Virus record (IMG/VR): IMGVR_UViG_3300005841_000061
Coordinates: 1 to 35,784 of that record
Strand: one strand, 5' to 3'
Source of the DNA: a virus
DNA: 35,784 nucleotides
In this document: piece by piece, positions 1 to 7,999 of the stretch
How the letters are laid out: each line of letters starts with the position of its first letter
How positions within the stretch are numbered: position 1 is the stretch's first letter
The notes under the pieces: model-generated
What the model saw: the letters and a program-made list of their open reading frames with translations, nothing else
Told to the model about the DNA's origin: nothing
The model's database searches: none
Translations under genes and position numbers: made by a program

Positions 1-189
1 GAACTCAACTGGCGCAACGTCATTGACAATGCCTGTAACCCCTTCGGAGACTTTGGTAATTTCATCTACCAAATTGCTCGTGCCTATCAGGCGCAAATGC
101 CACACGTCGTTATCCCAATTCTCTACAAGCGCTGCGCCGGAGGACTCGGATTGCAGACTTGCACGGGAGTCACCGATCTAAGCGGTTGA
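1..189 (+). CDS. C-terminal fragment of a virion protein, candidate major capsid protein
   Basis: The first 62 codons are open in frame 1 and end at TGA (187-189); the start lies outside the window. The fragment has an ordinary soluble composition and includes the stretch NPFGDFGNFIYQIARAYQ. I do not recognise the family from this piece alone. The capsid suggestion is positional: a strong terminator follows directly, and adaptor and nozzle genes come downstream, as after the capsid gene in T7-like phages. A portal, scaffold or other structural protein remains possible. Confidence 0.5.
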   Translation, partial: ELNWRNVIDNACNPFGDFGNFIYQIARAYQAQMPHVVIPILYKRCAGGLGLQTCTGVTDLSG

Positions 190-217
190 TCGAGAGATCT
201 AGGTCTTATGAAAGCGC

Positions 218-246
218 GGGCTCGGATAAATGTCCGAGCCCTTTTT
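218..246 (+). terminator. Rho-independent terminator
   Basis: A perfect 9-bp stem (GGGCTCGGA with TCCGAGCCC) encloses a 6-base loop and is followed by five T residues. It lies 28 bases after the stop of the first, partial gene. It should end or attenuate the highly expressed upstream transcript before the fibre genes. Confidence 0.9.
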
Positions 247-293
247 ATTAGATTCTTCGTTGAACACCGCCGGTAAACCGTCAATCTAAAAGT

Positions 294-473
294 ATGCCAG
301 AGCCACTTACCTCCGACCAAAACGACACTTACCAAGTCTCGGTTTATAAAATGGCGTATAACTGGTGGATATTGGCCTCGAATTCTGGATGGACAGGTGC
401 CGCACCGCATCCAAGTGATTCACCCGATTATCTAGTTCGGTTAACGGTAGACTATACGGATTTCCTAACATGA
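294..473 (+). CDS. Small hypothetical protein before the fibre gene (59 aa)
   Basis: ATG at 294 opens a 59-codon frame ending at TGA 471-473. The product starts MPEPLTSDQND and contains an aromatic patch (YKMAYNWWILASNSGW) but no predicted membrane helix. The stop overlaps the ATG of the next gene as ATGA, the coupling used elsewhere in this genome, which is the main reason to believe it. No Shine-Dalgarno sequence precedes it. The family is not recognised; a small fibre-attachment or fibre-assembly protein is only a guess from position. Confidence 0.6.
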   Translation: MPEPLTSDQNDTYQVSVYKMAYNWWILASNSGWTGAAPHPSDSPDYLVRLTVDYTDFLT

Positions 474-2575
474 GTCAAACATCAGAGCAAAATGATAGTT
501 TCCCCATATCCCTAAGGAAGATTGTCGATAATACCTCGGAAATAGCAAACGGGGGATGGGGTGGAGGAGGAAACGGAATCTGGGGACAGATCATAGGAAC
601 GCTTTCGAACCAGACCGATCTTCAGAACGCCTTAAACGCCAAGGCGAATGTCGGAAGCTTGGGCATGTTCGGCACGCTTTCTACGGTTAATTCGGAGATG
701 GCAACTCCGTTTGTTCAACATCCGTGTCCAGCCGTAGGAACTAGCGTAACTCTTGCTACATTTACTGGCGCTGGGATAGTGGACATGGTATGGATTACGC
801 TAGGCACAAATAGCGATGGTACGCTAATGTGGGATGGAAGACTTCAAGTATTCACGGATGGGGCCGCACTGCCAGATATAGATACCGATCTAGGCACACT
901 TTTTTTAACGGCACTGGATGGTCATTTGGGATCAGCTAGGTGCGCCGCAACTCAGCACATTTCTTATGGAACTATGGGTGGATCTGGAACAGGCATGAGC
1001 GGGGGTCTTAAGTTCCCAATCCCATATAGCAATGGCATTGTCATAAAGCTTCTGGCTCCTACAGGGAGTACGAGCCACCCAGATTCAGACTATACCCTAT
1101 TCACTCAGATTTCAAACAAGCCCGGGGTAGTTAGCGGATATCGTCTCAGATCAAATGCAGTCTCCTGGATCAATAGAAAGACATACACGAAAGACGATAT
1201 AATCACATTTTTCAATCTAACCAATGCAGCCGGATGGTTGGTGTGGCAAAGCGTTGCGGTGCTCGGGCTAGCCAGTAGCGGAAATACGTACGATTATCTG
1301 GAGCGAATTTGGTTTTGGGGAATAGACGGAGAACCAACAACGCCAGATGGCAATGGAGTTGTTACGACTAAGTTTTCATCTTCCGGCGGTGAAGATCTTT
1401 TTCTTTACGGCTGGTACTTCGCTAACGCCCAGGGTGTGTATGGAACGCCTTGGACGCTCTGTACAGCAACCAACAATGCCAATAAGACCACGGTTGCGGG
1501 ATTCGATTTTTGGGCATCGTGCGGTGGACTTAAGTTTAGTTCGGCACTTAAGCCGGGTTGGTCTCTTAAGCCATCGGCTGTTATCAACAACGGCCACGAG
1601 ATGAGTTGGTGCTTCCTGTACTACATCGACACTTCGGTTCCATTTGCTCCGAGCGCTCCTTCTATTTCTGCAACGGCAGGAGATACGCAGGCTACTCTAG
1701 CAATAACCCCTCCAACTTCATATGGCTCAAGTGCTATCACCGGATACACAGGAACCTATTCTCCTGGAGGCGGAACATTCACAGTCGCAGCAGTAGACAC
1801 GAGCAAAGTAATCACTGGATTAACAAATGGGGTCACTTACACATTCTCGCTTAGAGCTGTAAATTCGGTCGGGACAAGCTCACCTGGAACTACGACATCA
1901 ACACCAACTTCTTTGCCTTTCCCGACGATAACGACAGGCACAATTTTGGCGCGGTACGTAGCAAGTGACTTGGCCCTTAGCGATGGAGCGAGCATAACGT
2001 CATGGGCTAAAACTTCAGGTACGTCATCTATAAGTTTGATTCAAAGCGGAACCGATCCAGTTCCAGTTTTTAAGACAAGTATAATGAACGGGAGGGCTGT
2101 TGCTCGATTCTCTGGTGCTGGCTTCTCAAGACTCGTGGCAAGTGCGAGCTTCAATACAGCTGCACCGACTATGATGATTTGTGTATGGAAGCCAGTAGCT
2201 CTAAGCGCAAATCAGGTTTTTGATACGTATCCTGGCGGTGCGCACGGACGAAGCGCAGGCGGAATAAATGGTAGCGGCCTATGGAATACGTACGCCGGAG
2301 CATCAGACGCAGTTTCGGCTGTTTCTCCTACTTCAGCGCCGCATATCGAAGTGATGGTTCAGAACGGCTCTTCTTCGTATGTCAGCATTGATGGCGTGAA
2401 GAGCAGTACGATAGACGCTGGATCCGGTGGAATCGACCTTCCGCTTTTTGGTGTTATCACCCAATTGGATGGTGACGTAGCTGAAATCATTGTTATTTCT
2501 GGAAACGTGTCAGATTCAGATCGTCGACTAATCGAAGCTTACGAAGGCACGGTTTACAATATTACAGTAACGTAA
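470..2575 (+). CDS. Tail fibre/receptor-binding protein with GH172 (DUF2961)-like, FnIII and lectin-like domains
   Basis: This 701-residue protein has a modular tail-fibre layout. Residues 36-58 match the phage fibre motif WGxIxGTLSNQTDLQNAL. Residues about 95-387 resemble DUF2961/GH172: a GAGIVDMVWIT segment, a DGAALPDIDTDLG segment, KFPIPYSNG, then LERIWFWGIDGE (Glu288) and GGEDLFLYGWYF (Glu308). GH172 enzymes use two glutamates about 20 residues apart, so Glu288 and Glu308 are the candidate catalytic pair. Residues about 394-480 form a fibronectin type III domain, and 488-701 look like a concanavalin-type lectin fold. Fibre and domain order are read from sequence; enzymatic activity on host surface glycan is inference. 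It starts in an ATGA overlap with the upstream gene and ends in a TAATG overlap with the next. Confidence 0.75.
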   Translation: MSQTSEQNDSFPISLRKIVDNTSEIANGGWGGGGNGIWGQIIGTLSNQTDLQNALNAKANVGSLGMFGTLSTVNSEMATPFVQHPCPAVGTSVTLATFTGAGIVDMVWITLGTNSDGTLMWDGRLQVFTDGAALPDIDTDLGTLFLTALDGHLGSARCAATQHISYGTMGGSGTGMSGGLKFPIPYSNGIVIKLLAPTGSTSHPDSDYTLFTQISNKPGVVSGYRLRSNAVSWINRKTYTKDDIITFFNLTNAAGWLVWQSVAVLGLASSGNTYDYLERIWFWGIDGEPTTPDGNGVVTTKFSSSGGEDLFLYGWYFANAQGVYGTPWTLCTATNNANKTTVAGFDFWASCGGLKFSSALKPGWSLKPSAVINNGHEMSWCFLYYIDTSVPFAPSAPSISATAGDTQATLAITPPTSYGSSAITGYTGTYSPGGGTFTVAAVDTSKVITGLTNGVTYTFSLRAVNSVGTSSPGTTTSTPTSLPFPTITTGTILARYVASDLALSDGASITSWAKTSGTSSISLIQSGTDPVPVFKTSIMNGRAVARFSGAGFSRLVASASFNTAAPTMMICVWKPVALSANQVFDTYPGGAHGRSAGGINGSGLWNTYAGASDAVSAVSPTSAPHIEVMVQNGSSSYVSIDGVKSSTIDAGSGGIDLPLFGVITQLDGDVAEIIVISGNVSDSDRRLIEAYEGTVYNITVT

Positions 2576-4812
2576 TGGCTGATATAAATATTCCGACCCA
2601 GATCACCGATTGGAATGTCGGGGATATTTTGGCTGGCAGCGCTCCAGGAAGAAGCGCTCGTATTCCTGGAAGCACCAGCGCGGAACTAAAGGTATTTGCT
2701 CAGAAAGGGGATGGTAAGAATTCTGCTAAGCCATTCTGGACTTCAGTTGGCTCAATCATTCCTGGGCTGGCCGCGATTGCAACGAGCGGCAGTGCTAATG
2801 ATCTCATTGCGGGCACGATCCCGCCGCTTAGGTTTCCAGCATTAACCGGAGACGTTACTACTCCTGGCGGTTCGCTCGCTACTACAATTAGCCAGAATGC
2901 GGTGAGTAACGGCAAGCTGGCGAAAATGCCGCCAATGACTCTGAAGGGCAACAATACTATCTTAGCTGCTGACCCCAAGGACCTGACTGTAGCCGAAGTT
3001 AACGCGATGGGAATTGGTGGAGGCGGCGGTGGATCAGGTACCGTGACGAGCGTTGGGCTAAGCATGCCTGCAATCTTTAGCGTGGCCGGTTCGCCAGTGA
3101 CCGCCGCAGGTACGTTCACCGTAACGCTAGCGACAGAAGCCGCTAATACGGTATGGGCGGGGCCAGGTACAGGCGCACCAGCAACGCCTACGTTTCGCGG
3201 CTTAGTCATAGCTGACATTCCGAGCCTTGCTACGCTTTACCAGCCAATAGACGCTACGCTTACAGCACTCTCCGCTTTAGCTGACGCGGTTGGATTCCTG
3301 CATAATGACGGAGCTGGTATGCTGGCTTGGTCTACTGCGGTTGTGCCTGGTTCGATAACAACGTCCGGGCTAACTCAGTCAACCGCTAGAATCCTTGGAA
3401 GAACTACCGCAGGAACAGGAGCTATTGAAGAGATCACAGTTGGCTCGGGTCTTACGTTAACGGCTGGCGCGTTGACGGCTACCGGAGGAGGAACAGGAGA
3501 CTTCCTAGGACCGGCTAGCGCTACGGATAACGCTGTAGTCCGTTTTGACGGTACAACCGGAAAGCTCGGGCAAAATAGCACGGTCACTATAGATGATAAT
3601 GGTAATACCGTAATTGGAACTTCAACGCCTGCTGGAATAGGATTAACTTTTCAGACCAGTGCGTATGGATTCATTCAGTTTAAACGTTCTGGAACTGCCA
3701 ACGCCTCTTGGGGTGTAGCGGGGGGCGCTAACGATTTTATCACAGGCTCAGTCGTTGACGACATGTGCTATAGAAATGATGCAAATAAAAACATTATATT
3801 CTCAACTGATAATGGCGCGAGCGCAGGTCTAAAAATAATTGCGGCAACAAACCTTATTCAGATACCTAAGTACACCACGGCAGGTCTACTATCTAACGAT
3901 GCATCTGGAAACGTAACAACTGCTACGGTAGGAAGCGGACTTAGCTTGAGTGCTGGCGTTCTAAGCGCTACCGGTGGAGGCGGAACACCAGCTGGTTCTA
4001 ATACTCAGATTCAGTTTAATAATTCAGGAGCGTTCGGAGCTTCAGCCGATCTTACTTGGGGCGGATCCACATCTGGCCTTACCGTTTCTGGGAATCCCCT
4101 TGCTGGGACTAATCCAACTTTCAAGATAACTGATTCTAACGCAAATGAACCAGTTTGGATGAGGGTTGAACAGAGTAATATTTCAGCTGCTTTTGAACTT
4201 GGGGTCGCAGGTGCTGCCGGTCAATTTCTAACCGATGCTCACGCTGGCGATGGAATATTTAAAGGATTTGGCGCGGGTGGCCCAGGAATGGCAATTGGCG
4301 GCGGACCAACATCGCCAGCCACTAGCTTATATATCAAGTACGTCTCTGGTTCTAAGGGGCGCGTAATTGTCGGCGGAGTGACGGATGACGGGGCAAACGA
4401 TCTTCAGGTTTTAGATAATGCATTTATCAAGAACTCACTGACGATAGGGAACGGCTTAGGAGCCGGGCCATTTCTAAAGATTAATAGCAGTACATATACA
4501 CTTCTTCAATACGCTAGGGGAGGGGCTTCTAAATTTTCAACCGGAACGGCTAACGCGGCTAATGATTTTATAACAGGAACGGTTCAGGACGACATGGCGT
4601 TTAAGTCAGATGCTTCTAAGAGTATCGTTTTTTCAACTGATAACGGGACAAGTATTCTGATGAAGCTAATTTCTGGTCATGGAGGGATTTTCTTAGGTGA
4701 TCAATCCGGAACGCCATCAACACCAACTGGAGGCGGGGTTTTGTTTGTAAGTTCTGGAGCACTTAAGTGGATTGGTAGTTCTGGAACAATTACAACTATT
4801 GCCGCAGCATGA
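2575..4812 (+). CDS. Large repetitive tail fibre protein (745 aa)
   Basis: A low-complexity Gly/Ser/Thr/Ala-rich protein of 745 residues. It contains well-known phage fibre modules: GTVTSVGLSMPAIFSVAGSP near residue 160, a NTVWAGPGTGAPATPTFRGL segment after it, and ATDNAVVRFDGTTGKLGQ near 315. Two 32-residue blocks (from residues 385 and 662) are near-duplicates, and two TVGSGL...LSATGGG-type linkers occur. Such proteins form trimeric beta-structured shafts. No chaperone, peptidase S74 or enzymatic domain is visible. It begins in a TAATG overlap with the upstream fibre gene and ends in ATGA overlap with the next, so the three are probably made together. Confidence 0.75.
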   Translation: MADINIPTQITDWNVGDILAGSAPGRSARIPGSTSAELKVFAQKGDGKNSAKPFWTSVGSIIPGLAAIATSGSANDLIAGTIPPLRFPALTGDVTTPGGSLATTISQNAVSNGKLAKMPPMTLKGNNTILAADPKDLTVAEVNAMGIGGGGGGSGTVTSVGLSMPAIFSVAGSPVTAAGTFTVTLATEAANTVWAGPGTGAPATPTFRGLVIADIPSLATLYQPIDATLTALSALADAVGFLHNDGAGMLAWSTAVVPGSITTSGLTQSTARILGRTTAGTGAIEEITVGSGLTLTAGALTATGGGTGDFLGPASATDNAVVRFDGTTGKLGQNSTVTIDDNGNTVIGTSTPAGIGLTFQTSAYGFIQFKRSGTANASWGVAGGANDFITGSVVDDMCYRNDANKNIIFSTDNGASAGLKIIAATNLIQIPKYTTAGLLSNDASGNVTTATVGSGLSLSAGVLSATGGGGTPAGSNTQIQFNNSGAFGASADLTWGGSTSGLTVSGNPLAGTNPTFKITDSNANEPVWMRVEQSNISAAFELGVAGAAGQFLTDAHAGDGIFKGFGAGGPGMAIGGGPTSPATSLYIKYVSGSKGRVIVGGVTDDGANDLQVLDNAFIKNSLTIGNGLGAGPFLKINSSTYTLLQYARGGASKFSTGTANAANDFITGTVQDDMAFKSDASKSIVFSTDNGTSILMKLISGHGGIFLGDQSGTPSTPTGGGVLFVSSGALKWIGSSGTITTIAAA
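3727..3822 (+). repeat. Fibre repeat block, copy 1
   Basis: This encodes a 32-residue block beginning ANDFITGSVVDDM and ending FSTDNGAS inside the large fibre. It is identical at 22 of 32 residues to the block at 4558-4653 by my hand count, with no gaps. It probably arose by duplication of a shaft module. Confidence 0.75.
4558..4653 (+). repeat. Fibre repeat block, copy 2
   Basis: This encodes the second 32-residue block, beginning ANDFITGTVQDDM and ending FSTDNGTS. It pairs with 3727-3822. The DNA has diverged more than the protein, mostly at third codon positions, which fits an old duplication kept for structure. Confidence 0.75.
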
Positions 4813-5183
4813 GCACACGAATAAGAGATCAAGCTATATCGGCAGACGTTCAAACTACCGGATCTACGCAAACCACGCTGCTCACTTGGACACCTCCGGA
4901 TGGCTGTGTCTTCAGAATCTCGGCCAATGTCTTTGCCCTCAAGTCCGACAATTCAACCGCAGCCTCCTGGCAGCTTCAAACGACGATGAAGCGTTTCAGC
5001 AACGTCGTATCTCTTCTTGGATCGGTGGGTGAGTTGCTATCAGGCCAGCGTGACGCAGGAGCCGCACTGTGGCTTGCGAGCATGGATACGTCTGGAGCAA
5101 CTATTCGCATTAGGATCACAGGCGGACTGGCTACGACGATCAATTGGAAGGGCTATATAAACGTAGACATCTTTGCTCCATAG
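4809..5183 (+). CDS. Small fibre-associated or tip protein (124 aa)
   Basis: A 124-residue protein that starts in an ATGA overlap with the large fibre gene, so it is almost certainly translated from the same message. It is rich in beta-prone residues (for example TTLLTWTPPDGCVFRISANVFAL) and ends GGLATTINWKGYINVDIF, compatible with a compact jelly-roll or beta-sandwich. It has no signal peptide or membrane helix. I do not recognise the family; a fibre tip, cap or assembly factor is inferred from coupling and composition only. About 90 bases without a gene follow, with a candidate promoter. Confidence 0.65.
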   Translation: MSTRIRDQAISADVQTTGSTQTTLLTWTPPDGCVFRISANVFALKSDNSTAASWQLQTTMKRFSNVVSLLGSVGELLSGQRDAGAALWLASMDTSGATIRIRITGGLATTINWKGYINVDIFAP

Positions 5184-5206
5184 GTTTTTGCCAATAAAAT
5201 TAGACG

Positions 5207-5235
5207 TTGCCATTATTTGGATAAGGCGTTCTAAT
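5207..5235 (+). promoter_or_regulatory. Candidate sigma-70-type promoter
   Basis: TTGCCA (5207-5212) and TCTAAT (5230-5235) each match the -35 and -10 consensus at five of six positions and are exactly 17 bases apart. The box lies in the only larger gap of this region, about 40 bases before the lipoprotein gene. It could give that gene and the next one expression independent of the fibre operon. It rests on sequence match only. Confidence 0.5.
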
Positions 5236-5273
5236 CTTTTCGTAAAATTGGTAACAAATCTAAAATAATTCGT

Positions 5274-5492
5274 ATGAAACGTTTTTCGCTTATTGTGGCC
5301 GTTTCGGCTATTTTGTTCGGGTTATCGGGTTGCGTCAGTGGGAATTGGCAGGGACTAGTTCCCGGAAAGGACGTTCACCTAAAGAACTTCAAACAAGAGA
5401 TCACAACGCCCTGGGGTCATACGTTGATCACAGCAGACTCATTGGATACTTCGGTTGCTGCGAATGGCACAGTTCCGCCGATTTCAAAATAA
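5274..5492 (+). CDS. Small phage lipoprotein, candidate outer spanin or exclusion lipoprotein
   Basis: A 72-residue protein with a lipoprotein signal peptide: basic start MKRF, a hydrophobic run to residue 17, and a lipobox LSGC with the acylated Cys at position 20. The mature part is only 53 residues (starting CVSGNWQGLVPGKD) and has no second membrane segment. Small phage lipoproteins of this size are usually outer-membrane spanin subunits (Rz1 type) or superinfection-exclusion factors. It is less proline-rich than classic Rz1. The following gene encodes a coiled-coil membrane protein, and a promoter-like sequence precedes this gene, so the two may form a lysis or exclusion unit. The lipoprotein call is solid; the role is inferred. 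Confidence 0.75.
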   Translation: MKRFSLIVAVSAILFGLSGCVSGNWQGLVPGKDVHLKNFKQEITTPWGHTLITADSLDTSVAANGTVPPISK

Positions 5493-5500
5493 AAAACACT

Positions 5501-5507
5501 GGGAGGA
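5501..5507 (+). promoter_or_regulatory. Strong Shine-Dalgarno sequence
   Basis: GGGAGGA lies 9 bases before the ATG at 5517. It is one of very few clear ribosome-binding sites in the window, where most genes have none, so this gene may be translated unusually well. Confidence 0.75.
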
Positions 5508-5516
5508 TGTTTCGTT

Positions 5517-5984
5517 ATGGCTGAAGATCATGAAAGGCTTTCGACGCATGCATTGAATGTGAAACTTGATGAGTTGGAGAAGCGCCGACAAAAAGAGCGG
5601 CACGAAGCGAACAGCAGGATAATGGGAGCAATCCTTAAGCAGGGAGAGGAAAGCATCAAAGCAGCAGACCGCATCGATAAGATGGAGCTTACTATGGGCA
5701 ACGTGGCAATGGAGGTGAAAGAATTGCGCGAGTCCATGTCGCCCTTCGTTGAGTTAGCGCGGGACCTCAAGTTTCGCCTTCTTGGAGATCCATCCATGCA
5801 GACCACGGGCCTGGTCAAGGATCACGAGCAGCTAAAATTGGACATTCAGAATGAACTTTCTGAGATCAAGAAAAAGGGAGACCAAACGTTTAAGGAGCAG
5901 CGGGCGGCTATTTGGGGCGCGGCTACCACGTTCATCACCACAATAGGGCTAATCATCGTGGCGTGGATTCAGCTTAAGAAATGA
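5517..5984 (+). CDS. Coiled-coil protein with C-terminal membrane anchor (XhlA- or spanin-like)
   Basis: A 155-residue protein. Residues 1 to about 125 are highly charged and helical with heptad-like spacing (LDELEKRRQKERHEANSR, MELTMGNVAMEVKELRESM), predicting a coiled coil. Residues about 128-151 form one hydrophobic helix (AAIWGAATTFITTIGLIIVAW) followed by QLKK. A cytoplasmic coiled coil with a C-terminal anchor is the layout of the XhlA lysis-accessory family; a typical inner spanin would be anchored at the N-terminus. Together with the adjacent lipoprotein it suggests a lysis cassette, but no endolysin is seen in the window. The start is fixed by the strong SD at 5501-5507. Confidence 0.6.
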   Translation: MAEDHERLSTHALNVKLDELEKRRQKERHEANSRIMGAILKQGEESIKAADRIDKMELTMGNVAMEVKELRESMSPFVELARDLKFRLLGDPSMQTTGLVKDHEQLKLDIQNELSEIKKKGDQTFKEQRAAIWGAATTFITTIGLIIVAWIQLKK

Positions 5985-6069
5985 GATCTGGATTGACGGC
6001 CAAGCGCAATCTGTTCGTATCTCGTTAAGATCGGGCTGTACTCTGGAAATCGCCAACCAGGTTTAAGAC

Positions 6070-6345
6070 ATGAGTTTTCCGATTCCAACTAACCAAAGTA
6101 CGTCCGCTGTTTGCGGCCAGTTCGCGGACCCAACAAATCCGGATCAAGGCCAGACGTTTCCTTTGCCGGTTAAACTTACCTGCGAACGACCAGACGCACC
6201 GATAATCGAGTGCTCAGACGATCAGTACGTTACGGAATACAACCCAAGCACAGGGGGATTCACCGTAAGTTCTAGGCTTTTTGATGAAGACTGCGGAGTG
6301 ATTACCGATCAAAGCGGCCAACCTATCTTAACTATCATTACCTAA
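6070..6345 (+). CDS. Hypothetical protein, fibre region (91 aa)
   Basis: A 91-residue acidic protein starting MSFPIPTNQSTSAVCG, with four cysteines and no membrane segment. It precedes a GTG-start fibre gene by one base, so the two are likely co-translated. The cysteines do not form a recognisable zinc motif. I do not recognise the family; the position between the membrane protein and fibre genes suggests a small virion component. The 85 bases upstream show no convincing promoter. Confidence 0.6.
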   Translation: MSFPIPTNQSTSAVCGQFADPTNPDQGQTFPLPVKLTCERPDAPIIECSDDQYVTEYNPSTGGFTVSSRLFDEDCGVITDQSGQPILTIIT

Positions 6346-6346
6346 C

Positions 6347-7156
6347 GTGCCGCAATTCGCCTCATATCCCCAGGTAACGATTATCGCGCCGACCGATACG
6401 TTTCTCATTAGCCAACCAGTTGGCGGCGTAAAGCAGATTGAATTTCAAGATGTCGAGGCAAGCCTTTCGCTTACAGTTATTCCTGGCGTGGTTCCAATTG
6501 CTAAGGGCGGAACGGGATCAAGCCTGACTAGTCCCGGCCAAGACTCGATTGTTTTTTGGGATAATAGCGCGGCAGCAATCAAATTTCTTTCCATTGGAGA
6601 CGGGCTTCAGATCGTAGGCACAACGCTATCGGCCACAAGTTCAGGTGGTGGCGGCAGCGGCGGTGCCCCAGTTGGGGCAACGTACATCACTCAGCTTCCC
6701 AATGCTGACCTTACAAATGAATTTGCACTTTCAGACTTGGCTACCGGCCTGCTTAAAAATACAACCGCTACTGGAGTGTTGTCAATTGCTAATGCTGGAA
6801 GCGATTATGCGATAGGATCAGGATCGGGAACGGATAACGCTATCGTTAGGCTAAATGGGACATCTGGAGGAGTGTTCCAAGACAGCAATGTTACGCTTGC
6901 GGATAATGGAACTTCGTTCGTGTTCTCTGGAGCAAGCGGACTCACAAGCAGTGGGTCCAACCAAAACGTGACACTAACACCTTCTGGAACCGGCTTTGTT
7001 TCGGTAACTACTGGAGTAAAAACTGGAGCTCCTTCTGGCGCTGCTGGCCTTTGGCGTATGGGTAAAGTAACTGCAGGTGCAGTGACGCTAGATACCACGT
7101 CATATGTGGAAATCCTTGTAGACGGAGCTGTGATTAAGTTGCTGAAAGCTAGTTAA
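6347..7156 (+). CDS. Tail fibre protein with shared N-terminal module (269 aa)
   Basis: A 269-residue Gly/Ser/Thr-rich fibre. The first 40 residues (starting MPQFASYPQVTIIAPTDTF) match the start of the next gene's product and probably form a common attachment module. Then come PIAKGGTGSS, a typical phage fibre collar motif, a poly-Gly linker near residue 100, and a GTDNAIVRLNGTSGGVFQ segment that parallels ATDNAVVRFDGTTGKLGQ in the large fibre at 2575-4812. The C-terminal 40 residues (LWRMGKVTAGAVTLDTTSYVE) look like a small cap. The start is GTG at 6347, one base after the upstream stop, as no ATG is suitable. Confidence 0.7.
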   Translation: MPQFASYPQVTIIAPTDTFLISQPVGGVKQIEFQDVEASLSLTVIPGVVPIAKGGTGSSLTSPGQDSIVFWDNSAAAIKFLSIGDGLQIVGTTLSATSSGGGGSGGAPVGATYITQLPNADLTNEFALSDLATGLLKNTTATGVLSIANAGSDYAIGSGSGTDNAIVRLNGTSGGVFQDSNVTLADNGTSFVFSGASGLTSSGSNQNVTLTPSGTGFVSVTTGVKTGAPSGAAGLWRMGKVTAGAVTLDTTSYVEILVDGAVIKLLKAS

Positions 7157-7161
7157 TTATT

Positions 7162-7572
7162 ATGCCACAATTTGGATCATATCCCATTAGGACATCAATC
7201 GATCCAGCCGACACAATCCTGTTTTGGCGAGATGCTGATGGCACCGTAAACCAGATCACACTAGCCGACCTAATCACTTCGATTCAAAGTAATACGGATG
7301 GCGCACAAACGGTAACCTACGTAAATGCTGACACTACGCTTACCCCCGCGCTGGGCTATGTCGTGGCAAACACGGGAGCAAATATCACGCTTACTCTTCC
7401 TTTGGCTGCCGCGAGTTCGGGCATAACGTTTGGTGTTCTAAACAAGGGAGTTGGCCATGTGACCGTAGAACCATCTGGATCAGACACAATCGCTGGCCAA
7501 GCAAGTATAACCCTGGGGCAGTACGAAAGCGCCCGCATGACCAGTGACGGAAGCTCACTTTTCTCTCAATAA
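7162..7572 (+). CDS. Short tail-fibre paralogue (136 aa)
   Basis: A 136-residue protein whose start (MPQFGSYPIRTSIDPADTI, then VNQITLADL) parallels the neighbouring 269-residue fibre. The remainder (TLPLAAASSGITFGVLNKGVG, then VTVEPSGSDTIAGQASITL) is a beta-rich segment found in many phage fibres and tip proteins. It begins five bases after the previous stop. It looks like a second distal piece on the same attachment module, perhaps an alternative tip. The family assignment is by composition and shared N-terminus. Confidence 0.65.
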   Translation: MPQFGSYPIRTSIDPADTILFWRDADGTVNQITLADLITSIQSNTDGAQTVTYVNADTTLTPALGYVVANTGANITLTLPLAAASSGITFGVLNKGVGHVTVEPSGSDTIAGQASITLGQYESARMTSDGSSLFSQ

Positions 7573-7576
7573 TTTT

Positions 7577-7999
7577 ATGGCCAAGAAAGAATCAGATATG
7601 ATCCACCTCGGCGTACCAAGCATGGGCACGATGTTCATTGGAACCGATAAGCCAGATGACTCCGAACCTGAGTATCCTTGCTTACGCACCCGAACCTACA
7701 CCGACCTAAAACTTCCAGAAGGTGATTTCTTTTTTCTAGGTATTGGTCACGTTAAGAGTAAATCTGAAGACGAGGAAGATTCAGGTGACGTTTGCTATAG
7801 CAATGGAATTGAGGTTATTGCGATTCAGCCGATCAGCTCTATAGCTGATGAGAAGATTATTGAGAAACCTGGCGCTCCAGGAAGTCTAGAAGACAACTTC
7901 GATGCTGCAATTAAGAAAATGCAGGATCTCAAAGAAAATGAATCTAAAGACGACTCATCTTACGACGACGATGAAGACGAAGAGGGAGATGATAGCTGA
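7577..7999 (+). CDS. Hypothetical protein with acidic C-terminal tail (140 aa)
   Basis: I start it at ATG 7577 ([12 protein letters not shown]), five bases after the upstream stop, rather than at an earlier ATG inside the previous gene. The body has a few beta-rich segments ([15 protein letters not shown]). The last 25 residues are almost all Asp, Glu and Ser ([14 protein letters not shown]). An acidic tail of this kind could bind basic or metal-rich partners or mimic nucleic acid. The final 40 bases are read antisense by the end of an HNH gene. Family not recognised. Confidence 0.65.
   Translation: MAKKESDMIHLGVPSMGTMFIGTDKPDDSEPEYPCLRTRTYTDLKLPEGDFFFLGIGHVKSKSEDEEDSGDVCYSNGIEVIAIQPISSIADEKIIEKPGAPGSLEDNFDAAIKKMQDLKENESKDDSSYDDDEDEEGDDS

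Noticed and set aside
2700-3218. Minus-strand 172-codon open frame in the large fibre gene
   Set aside because: It is a shadow of low-complexity Gly/Ser/Thr-rich fibre coding sequence; no start context or motif.
5994-6030. TTGACG as a possible -35 box before the 6070 gene
   Set aside because: At 16-18 bases spacing there is no acceptable -10 sequence.
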